From Anisakis pegreffii (lineage: Eukaryota > Nematoda > Chromadorea > Rhabditida > Anisakidae), in the NCBI GenBank assembly GCA_035041965.1, contig JAPYMA010001442.1, positions 21,543-85,542 on the forward strand: a stretch of 64,000 nt of DNA, given 5' to 3'. The notes beneath the pieces were generated by a model that saw nothing but the letters and a program-made list of their open reading frames with translations, did not search any database and was not told the origin of the DNA. This document shows, in pieces, positions 11,052-22,900 of this stretch; position 1 is the stretch's first letter, and each line of letters opens with the position of its first letter. Made by a program: the position numbers and the translations under genes.

Positions 11052-14000
11052 ATGCGTGCTCATCTCCAGTTATTGGGTTTGTTCGCTCTTTCACTTGGAC
11101 TTTCAGGTAAGCATTCTCACATCATTATGACGAGTTTGACTCTTTCATGATCATTGCTTTCGTTAAAAACGTCACAGAATGCGTTGCGGTTATATTATAG
11201 CATAGCAAAAACTTATCAAACTGCACACCATTCTCACTGCAAGATCAATTCGGCTAATAGAAGGGCATTGTTCCGTTCGTCAGAGTTATCGTTATCCTCA
11301 AAAATGTCACAGTGATCTGTAGAACTTGATTTCAATCAAACGTAATTTGCAGTCGTCACATTTGGTGCCGAGCGGCAATGCGCTTGTGATTACAAGAAAA
11401 CGTGGCTGGATATTGTGTTCATACTTGATTCATCAAAGTATATAAATGTAGCAGTTTTTGAAGCAGTAAGTTCGACTCAAAAACCTACTTCCATTCAACA
11501 TAAAAACTTCTGGAACGTTTTCAATGGGGAATGGTAAATGTTCGAATGTAGCAGTAGAAGCTTCCATTCCAATGATAGCCAGTTATCTTCAGCATTCAGC
11601 AATATGCTTGACTGACATTGATTGACTTCACTTGAATTATGTTGATTCTGTCTATCACTGACTGGAAAAAACATGAGTTTTTTATTTACAAGGCATCCAT
11701 AGTGAAAAAATTCTATACGCAGCATCATCGATAAGGTGAAAGTAAGATTATCAACGTATCAATTCAGGTACGGAATTTCACCGCAGCGGTGGCTAGAGAA
11801 ATCCCAATCAGCCAAGAGGATGGTGCTTATTCCAGAATTGGTGTCATCAATGGTGGTGAGGAGGTGAGTTTGGAGCTTTGTTGGATTGATCGCCATATTC
11901 AAACATTCAAAACACTTTTTTGCTCCACAGCAAATTGATTTCATAACAGAAAATGTTTTTATACACACACCCTGCACTTAGGAACATCTGATGGATCTTT
12001 GTATCAAAAATTAAAAAATTCCAATGGATAAAGTTTTACTGCCCTTCACAAAAACAAATTTTCAGGCAGAGGTTGTTGCCGATCTCACAACATTCAAAAG
12101 TAGCATTGAAGCAGCTGATGCCATCCATAAAATCACATATATGAACGCTGACAATTTCAACCTTAGGATGTATGTCTCAATCGTTTCTAAGACTGATCGA
12201 TTTTGCCGATATCATTAATAATGATCCAGAAAGTGCAATAATTCATTTAGTAATTGAACAAACTCAATGTAGAATTATTCAAGCTATCAATGCGATGAAT
12301 TCAGGCCCATGATAGCAGCATCGAATATGATAGCCGCTTCGAGCAGGAAGAATGTCAAGAAACTCATCATCGTATTCTCGGGTAAATCGGAAGACTGCGT
12401 ATACCAAGGGTAAGTACTTATTATATTCGGGGCAGTTGCATTATATCAGCAAGCATAAAAACAACGATCTAATTTGTACGGTGATAAAACCTGTGTCCAT
12501 ATCACGTTTTGATGGAAGAGTTTCAATAATTGCAGCAAGTTCCAAATGAAGATGGTGAAACCCGTAGAAGACCAGAACCCATGTCGTATCGCGTCGCAAA
12601 TAAAGGAGAATGGAGGCATCATCATGACTGTTGGACTGAAATACGATGGTGCAAACGCATTCCCACATATGAAATTCGGAAGTGAATGCTACAGATTAGA
12701 CTTCGATGATCAATTCGCAGCAAACTTCGTACAAAAACTCTGCGATGGCGAGTTATTGATATGCATAACTTGAAGAATTCATTTTATGACTCAGTTCATC
12801 TCAATGATTCATGTTTCAGTATTCATTTCGCTGCTGCAGCTTTCATAATGATCAACTTATTCATTTAAAATTCTATTAGTGGACGATAAGAAATTTGCAA
12901 ACATTTCACTGGGATTTATCAAGTTGCATAAAGCTTTTGCAACATTGAAAAATTGTTCAGCCGTGAAAGATTCTGGCAAAGTCATCAAATTAATGAAATC
13001 ATAACGACTTCCTCTTCAGAGCGCTTTCCCGGAATGACTGTCACAATTTTCAGCTAACTGCTTCTGTCTACGACCGTATGTGCAGTTCACAGACCAATGC
13101 GAGAAGTTCGGTGAGTGCGTCTACCAGCAAAGTGAAGCATTTTCACATCAAATTGCTCAAAACAGATGTGCTGACTACAACGCTAACATGACTGACATAC
13201 TCAGTGCAAAGAAGGATGCATTCCTGAAGGGTTGGTGAATTGATTTCTGATACTAAATTGTTTCTGATTCAACATTTATCAAGATTCACTTGCATTCAGA
13301 TTGACGATAATTAAAACATTGTAAATGGCTCGAGAGGATTTGTTCAGATTGAATATGCAGATCACTTCGAATAAGCAGATCATCTCTCGACAAATGACTG
13401 AAAATGTTCGCATAAAACTGTTTAAAATGTTTCATATAAGTTATTCGTACAGATTTGGCTGCTGGAGAAGATGCGCAAAGCCTTTGGCTCGGAGCAACTG
13501 CTGTAGATGGCAAGTGCACGTGGACTAGTAGCGGAGAAGCGGTCAGTGCATTTAATTGGCGCTTGAATTATGCAATTGCTCATTGTTGGTGATTAACAAC
13601 TTTTCTGAAATCAAATAATAAATTCACTCATTAGCTCACAGGTCGCATACTTCTGCGAAGAATTTCACTCATATGGCGGATCTTGATTATCGTACTTCGC
13701 CATTCCCGTAATTAACACCAATTACATATTCAGCAGATGAAAATTGATCGCGGTGCAAGTTTTGAACTGTTGTTTGAAATTTTCACAGGTAAGTGGCTAT
13801 GAGCCGTGGGCAGAAAACCAGCCGAATGTTGCTGATGGAAACTGTGCCTTCGAAGATTTCAAAACTGGCAAATGGAGCTCAGCATCATGCGACGAACTCT
13901 TCACTGTTCACAACTTTGCATGCCAAAAAATTGCATGTGAGTAATTTCAACTGAACTGTTATCACCTTATTAAGAACAAGTTCATCACTTCCTCCTTATT

Positions 14001-14355
14001 TACCTGAGATGGAGAAGTGAATTCGAACCATCAAAATCGTACCCGAAATTCCCTTTTCATACTTGGTTGCATTAATGACTATTTTATTTATTCTTGTCAT
14101 CTTTACTCTGTTTCGTTGTATTTTGAGATGGATCCCTTAGAAAAATGCGGTTTTCTCAGCCTATTATGAAGCTGAATAATGGAGTAAACCAATTCGGATG
14201 TTTACAATCCTTAAGTGGGCGTAATCAAAAACCCATGTGGATTTATGCAATTGCCTCGAAGTGCATTCATCACTTGTCACTGATCGTCTGAAAAGCGGAA
14301 TTGTTTTCCAGGCGACACGGACAATTACTGCGATATGACCTCCATGTATTTGTAA
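11052..14355 (+). CDS. Secreted VWA plus C-type lectin domain protein
   Basis: Ten exons fit in phase: 11052-11106, 11353-11465, 11768-11863, 12066-12169, 12305-12409, 12536-12747, 13054-13230, 13453-13541, 13789-13936 and 14312-14355, about 380 residues. Residues 1-19 form a signal peptide (LLGLFALSLGLS). A von Willebrand A domain follows (WLDIVFILDSS ... VKKLIIVFSGKSEDC ... GGIIMTVGL). The CTLD then opens with ANCFC and ends with WLGA, QPN, GNCAFEDFKTGKW, CDELF and ACQKIAC, closing on ACDTDNYCD. This VWA-CTLD layout is typical of nematode clec genes, often linked to gut or immune expression, though no sugar specificity can be read. The VWA metal site is degenerate (DSSKY, no fifth-position Ser). 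The exon 6 donor is GC (12748-12749), required by phase and by CDANCFC. The ATG lies one base after TTTTTCAG, so trans-splicing is likely. Confidence 0.92.
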
Positions 14356-14728
14356 GCATCCAGCGAATCAATCAATAAGTGATTACTGAATTGACCGGTG
14401 GTATATGCAGCAAAGAACATCCTTGATGGGAAATGATGGTTGAAATTTTGGTGATTTTCATTTGGCTATTTGAGATCATGGTGAACATGACCAAAAATTT
14501 TTTAACAAAGTGAAAGTGCAAATAATAACTGCTAAGAGAAAGGGTAGCTATTCTGCAGATCTGCATATTCCATTGCATTGTTCCCATTATTACCTAATAA
14601 ACATCTTCTCAATAAAACCGAATAGTGCTTCTACTTACCAATCACACTTCACACTCGCAAGCGATGATCAAATCATCTGATCATGTAAGGTCGATAATAA
14701 CAATGCGCTATGCATCCAACAATGAGCC
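14090..14728. repeat. Copy A of duplicated lectin 3' segment
   Basis: This segment covers the end of intron 9, the last lectin exon (14312-14355) and its 3' flank. It matches 17925-18612 in the same orientation over its whole length by eye, for example AATCAATCAATAAGTGATTA in both and the run around AAGAACATCCTTGATGGGAA. The satellite lies between the two copies. Confidence 0.85.
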
Positions 14729-15580
14729 TGGAGGGTCGACGGATTAGTTCTTCCCCTTCAAAACTATACATTCATATACGCTTGCTTCGTTAAACGTAAG
14801 TAGTACTTGTGGGGTAACTTAACGGCGGTAACCAGCCTCGCCCGCAAATTACGGTAGTACGCCACGCCCACTTTCAACATTTCACACCACCCATCAGCTA
14901 TCGATAATCCCACATAAAGTAAATCCTATAAAGACACAAAAAGTTGCAGAAACGGTGTCGCATATTTATCCGAAAACATAATGTTAATTTTATGTTAAAC
15001 TGTTAGATCACAAACACAAAGCTTTGCAGAAGTTTGAAAGTCGGAACTACATCCATACATTCAAACCTTCCCGTGCTAGTCAGGCCCTTTAATGGTAACA
15101 CCTAACGAAAATACGATAAAGGCACAAAGAGCTGCGAAATCAGAATCGGTTTTATAATTTTGTACTATAGGTGTCAACTCAGAGATACTAAACTTTGCAT
15201 GCGTTTTTAAACCAGTGCTAAACTGGACAACGCACGCGCATTCAAACTTTTCCACACCATTCAGATCTTTCAGTAGCACCACATAACGAAAATGCAATAA
15301 AGACACAAAGAACTGGAAAATCAGAATCGGTTTCATAATTTTATGTCAATTTTATGCTACTTATGTCAGATCAGAAAAAGTGAGCTTCCACAGTAGTACC
15401 TCAGAACTTAAATGATTGCGGCAACTAGCCACGCCCACAGCCAAGGCAACCAAAGGGAGCGGTATTTCCGAGGTTAAATGCCTACAGTCATTAGCCACGA
15501 TCACAAACTACGGTAGTTAACCACACCCGCACTTAACGAAAAGTTTACGAATCGAGTGAAGACATAAAGAGTTAAGAAAT
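14729..15580. repeat. Degenerate repeats before the satellite
   Basis: Two related blocks at about 15057-15170 and 15239-15350 are offset by about 182 bases. They share CATTCAAAC, AACGAAAA and AATCAGAATCGGTTT. The phrase CCACGCCCAC with variants recurs at about 14860, 15430 and 15520. These look like older, decayed repeat units. No gene was seen. Confidence 0.7.
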
Positions 15581-17893
15581 CAGGGCGACTTTACTTAGTT
15601 GAGGAGCTACAGCTATTTTATTAAAGCTATCTCAACTAGCGCTGAGGTGCTCAGTGATATGCATTTGATCACTATATATCAATAGATATTATACATTACA
15701 ATAGAAATATAGGTTTGATACATTCAAGCCTACCGTTTTCTCAAATTTGCCCAGTAACATAGTAATCTTATTAAATCGTTCGATCGAGCAGAATCTCGGC
15801 TTTCTAAGAATGAAAAACTCGCCGTGAAATTCAGCCTCTGCGAGAAGATATAGCTATTTTTCTGATGCTATAGGGGTTAGCTCATTGAAACTTACCGTAC
15901 TCTCAGCTTTGACCAGTAACATATTAATTTCTTCACAACAATCGATCGAGCAGGATCTCTGCATTCAGAAAAGTATATATTTTGTCGGGCGATTTTGCTT
16001 AGCCGAGGAGATATAGCTATTTTATTAAAGCTATCTCAACCAGCGCGGAGGTGCTCAGACATATGCATTTGATCACTACTGATCAATAGATATTAGAACA
16101 GAATCTCGGCTTTCTAAAAATAAAAAATTCGCCGCCAAGTTCAGCCTCTGCGAGAAGATATAGCTATTTTTCTGCTGATATAGGGGTTAGGTCAATGAAA
16201 CTTACCGTACTCTCAGCTTTGACCAGTAACATATTAATTTTTTCACACCCATCGATCGAGCAGGATCTCTGCATTCAGAAAAGTATATATTTTGTCGGGC
16301 GATTTTGCTTAGCCGAGGAGATATAGCTATTTTATTAAAGCTATCTCAACCAGCGCGGAGGTGCTCAGACATATGCATTTGATCACTACTGATCAATAGA
16401 TATTATGCATTACAATAGAAATATAGGTTTGATGCATTCAAGCCTACCGTCTTCTCAAGTTTGCCCAGTAACATAGTAACCTTTGTACATTATTCGATCC
16501 AGCAGAATCTCGGCTTTCTAAAAATGAAAAACTCGCCGCGAAATTCAGCCTATGCGAGGAGATATAGCTATTTCTCTGATGCTATAGGGTTAGCTCATTG
16601 AAGCTTACCGTACTCTCAGCTTTGACCAGTAACATATTAATTTTTTCACACCAATCGATCGAGCAGGATCTCTGCATTCAGAAAAGTATATATTTTGTCG
16701 GGCGATTTTGCTTAGCCGAGGAGATATAGCTATTTTATTAAAGCTATCTCAACTAGCGCGGAGGTGCTCAGACATATGCATTTGATCACTACTGATCAAT
16801 AGATATTATGCATTACAATAGAAATATAGGTTTGATACATTCAAGCCTACCGTCTTCTCAAGTTTGCCCAGCAACATAACATACCTTTTTTAATTATTCG
16901 ATCCAGCAGAATCTCGGCTTTCTAAAAATAAAAAATTCGCCGCGAAATTCAGCCTCTGCGAGAAGATATAGCTATTTTTCTGATGATATAGGGGTTAGGT
17001 CAATGAAACTTACCGTACTCTCAGCTTTGACCAGTAACATATGAATTTCTTCACATCATTCGATCGAGCAGAATCTCTACATTCAGAAAAATATATATTT
17101 TGTCGGGCGATTTTGATTACTTGAGGAGCTATAGCTATTTTATTGAAGCTACCTCAACCAGCGCTGAGGTGCTCATTGACATGCATTTGATCACTATAGA
17201 TCAATGCATATTACACATTACTATAGATATATGGGTTTGATACATTCAAGCCTACCGTCTTCTCAAGTTTGCCCGGAAACATGTTGATATTTGTACATCA
17301 TTCGATTGAGCATAATCTTTGCTTTCTAAAAATGAAAAGATCACCGGAAAAATCCGCCTTTGCGAGGAGATGTAGCTATTTTTCTGATTCTATAGGGGTT
17401 GGTACAATCAATCCTTCCGTACTCTCAGCTTTGACCAGTAACATATGAATTTCTTCACATCATTCGATCGAGCAGAATCTCTGCATTCAGAAAAGTATAT
17501 ATTTTGTCGGGCGATTTTACTTAGCCGAGGAGATATAGCTATTTTATTAAAGCTATCTCAACCAGCGCGGAGGTGCTCAGACATATGCATTTGATCACTA
17601 CTGATCAATAGATATTATGCATTACAATAGAAATATAGGTTTGATGCATTCAAGCCTACCGTCTTCTCAAGTTTGCCCAGTAACATAGTAACCTTTGTAC
17701 ATTATTCGATCGAGCAGAATCTCGGCTTTCTAAAAATGAAAAATTCGCCGTGAAATTCAGCCTCTGCGAGAAGATATAGCTATTTTTCTGATGCTATAGG
17801 GTTAGCTCATTGAAACTTACCGTACTCTCAGCTTTGACCAGTAACATATTAATTTCTTCACACCACTCGACCGAGCAGGATCTCTGCATTCAG
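15581..17893 (+). repeat. Tandem satellite, unit about 404 bp
   Basis: The phrase GAGGAGATATAGCTATTTTA (with variants) starts at about 15601, 16005, 16315, 16718, 17123 and 17527. Spacing is therefore about 404, 310, 403, 404 and 404 bases, giving nearly six units, one shortened by about 94 bases. Each unit has two related halves: one with AGATATAGCTATTTTATTAA followed by the self-complementary AGCTATCTC, the other with AGATATAGCTATTTTTCTGA. Units are very similar, so the array is young or homogenised. It ends abruptly at about 17893 against copy B of the lectin segment. Confidence 0.93.
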
Positions 17894-17924
17894 AAAAATG
17901 CTATCACCTCATTCACAATCTATG

Positions 17925-18612
17925 TCTTGTTTGCTTTCACAAGTTTGTTTCGTTGTGAGAAGGATCCCTCAGAAAAGTGTGGTTTTCTCAGCCCATTATG
18001 AAGTTGAGTAGTGGAACCAAAGGGTCTGCTGATTCTGAAGAAGTTTGCAATCCATGAATGTAGATTTTTGAAAATTCATGTAGGTTTGTGCTATCGCCTG
18101 GAAGTACATGAGTCATAATTATTACTGGTCGGATTTATTTTCTAGGTGACACGAACAGTTACTGCGATCTTGCCTGTATGTAGCAGAGCCCCCATTGAAT
18201 CAATCAATAAGTGATTATTGAGTTGATCGGTGGCATATGCAGAGAAGAACATCCTTGATGGGAAGAGATATTTGAAATTTTGGTGATTTCCATTTGAGTT
18301 TTTGAGGTAGTCGTAAAAGAGAACCACATGAAAATGGTTGAGTATCAGATGAAAATCTTCAACGAGGTGAAACTGTAAATTGTAAACGGTGGTTGGAATT
18401 GCTGAATAAAGACGTATCTATTTTCCAAATCTGCATATTCCGCCGGATTTCTCTCAATACCGCCTAATAAACGTTGTCAACACTTCTCAATAAACAATAT
18501 TTGTCAAATGCTGTTCTTATTTGCCAATTACATTTCAATGCAAACGAAAATAAAATCATGTGATCATATAACATCGATAAGCTCAATGCGCTATGCACTC
18601 AACAACTAGCAT
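17925..18612 (+). pseudogene. Copy B of lectin 3' segment with orphan last exon
   Basis: This is a diverged copy of 14090-14728. It contains an orphan terminal exon at 18146-18183 behind TTTTCTAG that reads GTDTNSYCDLACM-like codons then TAG, parallel to the real lectin ending. No upstream lectin exons are present, because the satellite lies directly before it. It is therefore either a remnant of a tandem gene duplication or an unused alternative last exon of the lectin gene. Confidence 0.75.
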
Positions 18613-19963
18613 TGTAGAGGGAAAGTATCATGTGTAAAGATTACCATTCTTCTGGAAAAGATGCATTTATAAATGCATTCCATCCATAAGAAATCGATCC
18701 AATTTGCAAATAAGTTACAATGAAATACCAAATTTTCGTCAGTGAATGCATTTTGTACAAGTAACTGTGCAGTAAAAATATTGTTGGGTGGGCGGTGAAA
18801 TCTGTTCAATTCAATTCACCCAATAAATCAATTCGTGTCCCATGATATTTCAAACAAGAACGAGTCTGACGAGTCTGTTTCAATAACCCAGTAAATGTTT
18901 TTCTTGGTAAATGTGGGTGGAATTATAAACTTTTTTCAAGACATTAATAAAAGTTCCAGACGGTGATAACTCGAATAAAAATAGTTGTCAGCATAATAAT
19001 CAATGCAAGTGTTGAAATAATGAATTTCTTCTGTCAGCTGATATAGCAAAGTACTTTTCAGGATCAAAATTGCAATTGACTCACTGTCTGTCTCAACTAA
19101 ATAAACTTTGCATGCCTATGCTATCGTAGAAACGGCCATAAGAGTCGCCTATTTTTGCTGAAGGTGTTTGAGGAAACGATCTGAAAGCATTTGAACGGAT
19201 TTGAAAAGGACTTGAGGATTTGTGGTGGTATGCGTTGCGATAGGAGATGACGATGGCAATCGAGTGTCATAGTCTTGTCAAGTTGTGTTCATCAGCACAT
19301 TATTACGATTCGATAATGAATATCGAAATCATCATCATCATCCTCGAGAGTTGTATTATGTCAGAAGAAGAAGAGATAAATTGCATATTGACGTAAGCGA
19401 GATGTAAGGATGTAGGCGGAGTGTGGTGCTTTGAGCTGGAACGAGATGCGTACGGGATGTGCAGCGATGAGGATTAGGCTAATGGCTGTATGATATAAAA
19501 GAATTAGTGAAACGGCAAGTCATCTGAAACAAGTCATTCATTAGCGAATATATTGAATGGCGCTATTCAACAACAGATCATACTCAATGCTTACTGCTCA
19601 GCCAATCAACCAACTCACCATATAATCATTCACAATTCCCGAACAAATGTTGAAAATTTACTGCTGTTAATATTTTTGTGTAACAAGAAATATAGGTAGA
19701 CATAAATCACGGATTCACTCGCACTCAATCACCCTCAATTGCAGTCTTTCATTCAATCGCTCATTTGCGGATGAGTTTATGCCTTGTTAAAGCTGCATTT
19801 GTGAATGTTTAGATCCGTGGATCGCTTTGTTTGTCATAAATTTTGCTTTTGATGTAATATTACTGCGGCTATTGCTGTTAACAACATTACCAATATTATT
19901 ACCAGCATTTTATCACTATTACTGGCTGTTAAGCACCATAATAATCGACAATAAAACACACTT
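18613..19963. promoter_or_regulatory. Upstream region of the PPEF gene, no gene seen
   Basis: Intergenic. It holds short purine runs and a CAT trinucleotide run near 19333-19344 but no convincing exon. A minus-strand ORF at 18606-18809 has no motif. The last few hundred bases are the likely PPEF promoter and 5' UTR. Confidence 0.5.
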
Positions 19964-22900
19964 ATGGGCTGTGGTAATTCGTCAAATCAGCCACAGCCGC
20001 AGCCTGTACCACCAGAAGTCTGTAAGTTGAAATCCTTCCGCTCTACTGTTAACACCAGCCATAACGCTATCTCCAGCCGACATGTTAACAGCATCAAAGT
20101 TGCTATTAACAACACTAACAACCATAACAGCAATGATGACTCCACTAATACTGACAATAATGAACATTCACATCACCGTTCCTCCTTGCCATCTAACTCG
20201 ATTACATTGAGCCAACCACGGAGGAAATCCAACGAAAGCACTGGCTGGCGACATCGGGCACAAAATTTGCTCTGTTCGAAGGCCGTGGCACCAAACGACC
20301 TAGGTGCATCATCGTTCCTGAATGAAGATGCGCAGAATCCCAATCGCTTGACATCGCCACAAACATCGTCTCGTCGAGGTAGCGACACGCCGCGTTTGAG
20401 TAAGGCTCTTGGTGTTTGACATTCGACTCTAGCACCACGAGCACTGTGCATGTTGATCACCAATACAAGATACGATTGCACTGAAAATGCTTCGCAATCT
20501 TTTGAACTACTCATTATGAAAGTTCTGTTGTTTCATAAGCTCATTCCTCTTCATAATTAAATTCTCCTGTTCGCCCTCCGAATTATATTCCGTTAAAACT
20601 TTCATTTTCACATTTCATTCTTTCTTTACTGTTCTCTGTTTGCGTACGATTTTGTTCCATTTTGCAAAAAGTCTCTTCCATGAAATAACGACTAAATGTC
20701 GTATAGATCAAAAATTGGACCAAAGGATTATGTCGATTCAACGGATTGAATTAAATCAGCCTCGAAGATTTTTCAATTCGAAGTCTATGGTTCTTGTTTT
20801 GCTCTTGACAGTACAGTGTTATGATTGAAAATAAGATCCACTTAAATTCTTCATTCCCAATTTCATATCTGCACTTAACTCTTAGCTAATCCACTCGATC
20901 GAATCTCTGTGCGCCAGAATATTCAGCCTCAGTTCCGTCCGGAAAATATTAATTGAGAGCTTTATTAATTGAGTCTGTACGAAATACTGGAAGATTATGG
21001 ATTTGAATAATTGTTCAACGATCTTGTTATGTCATTCGGCGTACGTTGTTTGAGGACTCAGATTTTGTGTGGAATCTAACGAAAGTGAATTCCTGATGCC
21101 TCAGACTGGCATGATTTCGACTAATTTTTAGTGAAAACCAGTAAATGATAAATGATGAACAATTGCACGGATCGTGTTTGTAATCGTCTAAAAATGAGCA
21201 ACAAATCATGAAACATATGTATGCTCAGGGAAGATGAATATATCAAAATGACAACCCAATAACTCTCACATATCCAACTTATCGCTGTTCATTCCACTTA
21301 TCGCTGTTCATTCCACTTATCGCTGTTCAACACATCAATTGCTGGCTGAGAAAATGAACATTCCGTTGAAAAACTTTATGATATTTATATGAGTTTGTTT
21401 GCAATCAGCGTTAGAACTCACAGGTAACATCGTTATTTCGGTTAATAAGATAACATGCTTCGGATAATAAAATAACATGTTTCGCTTAATAAGATTGCCA
21501 TCAGTTTCCAGTTCCAAATTTCTGCTTTCGCTTCAACTCTTTTATCATATGATGTATCCAGTTTAAAACGGCGCTGCGCCATTTAGCCAGGTGATAAAAC
21601 GACGAAAAAAGTTCGGATTTTCAAAGTATCGTAAAATTTGATCAATGCGTTTGATCAATGATCAATGCGTGAGGTATATAATGAACGATCAGAGAAAAGA
21701 GGAGAATTTGAAAGAATTTTCAGATACATTACATGAGATCACTGCCTGTAAGACGAGAGAACTTTCAAGCTGAAAATAAGTCAATTTTCGAGCCTTCAGC
21801 TGTTTTCGAACCAGATTTCGTGAAACATTTGTCATGTGCCAGTAATCACAAACGTATAACGCATCAAATGTTACCGCTAATTAACAGCCATCATTGACTG
21901 ACATCGCTCTACTCAATTATTATATATTATCGCTCATCTATACGTTTTTTAATGAAATGCACAGTGTCCTGAACACATTCTAGATTGTGTTTTATTTAGT
22001 CGCAGAATATAAGAAATGAACAATCGCATTATTTCTGCGGTCACTTAGAACGAACAGTCTCTCTGGAATACTTCTGGTGGCTCCTTTTACCATATTCATG
22101 TGGCATATGATCATTATCACCAAGAATAGTGCCGTCTTGTTATCAGTCAAAAAAAGATCATTTCATTTGTGAGACAAATTTTTACGATATCGTACAATTT
22201 TTTCACAGAGTAGTTTTTTCCTGAATATTGAGTAATTGATCTGATCTGGTCAAAGAAAGTTCCCAAGAGAAGTTTTTTTAGGATCAGGTTATCACGAGAT
22301 CCAATTACTTCAACATATTTCGATTAATAAGATTGCAATCAGTTTTTAGTGCCAAATTTCTGCTTTCGCTTCAACTATTTTATCAATTGATGTGCTAATT
22401 TTGAAGCCATTTTTCTAGTTGAGCTCATCAGATGTACATCCGAATGAAATATTATTGGTGAACTACATAGGCAGCTAGTTGTTACCTTAGTAACGATGTG
22501 CATCATCTTTCACGAAAGTTTTTCGTCCCCACAGACATGCACATCTATTTGCATGTATATAATTCGATCTCAACTCGAAAAAAAAATGAAGAATTGAATG
22601 TCGTTAAAACAAGCTCACATGTTTATCAACAAGAGCGCTTTCGATCGCATCAAAGAAAGTTCTCAAGAGAAGTTTTTTTTCTGATATTAGTTGATGTCAA
22701 GATCAATCAAAAACTCATCAGATGACCGATTTCTAAAGATTTTTTTGCTAGCTCTATCAAGTCATTATAGATTTAGCATTAGCTAAAACAATGTGTTGGT
22801 AATAAAGCAGAGTAAGTTGGGATGTCAGATTTTTTCTTTTCATGATGGAAACATATCGCGATGAAACGTTTAGAAATGTATCTTGAGCGGCGAAAGATCT

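Noticed and set aside
20173..20514. Minus-strand ORFs of 113 and 80 codons
   Set aside because: Shadows of the PPEF first exon, whose coding sense is supported by the MGC start and the RRGSDTPRL segment.
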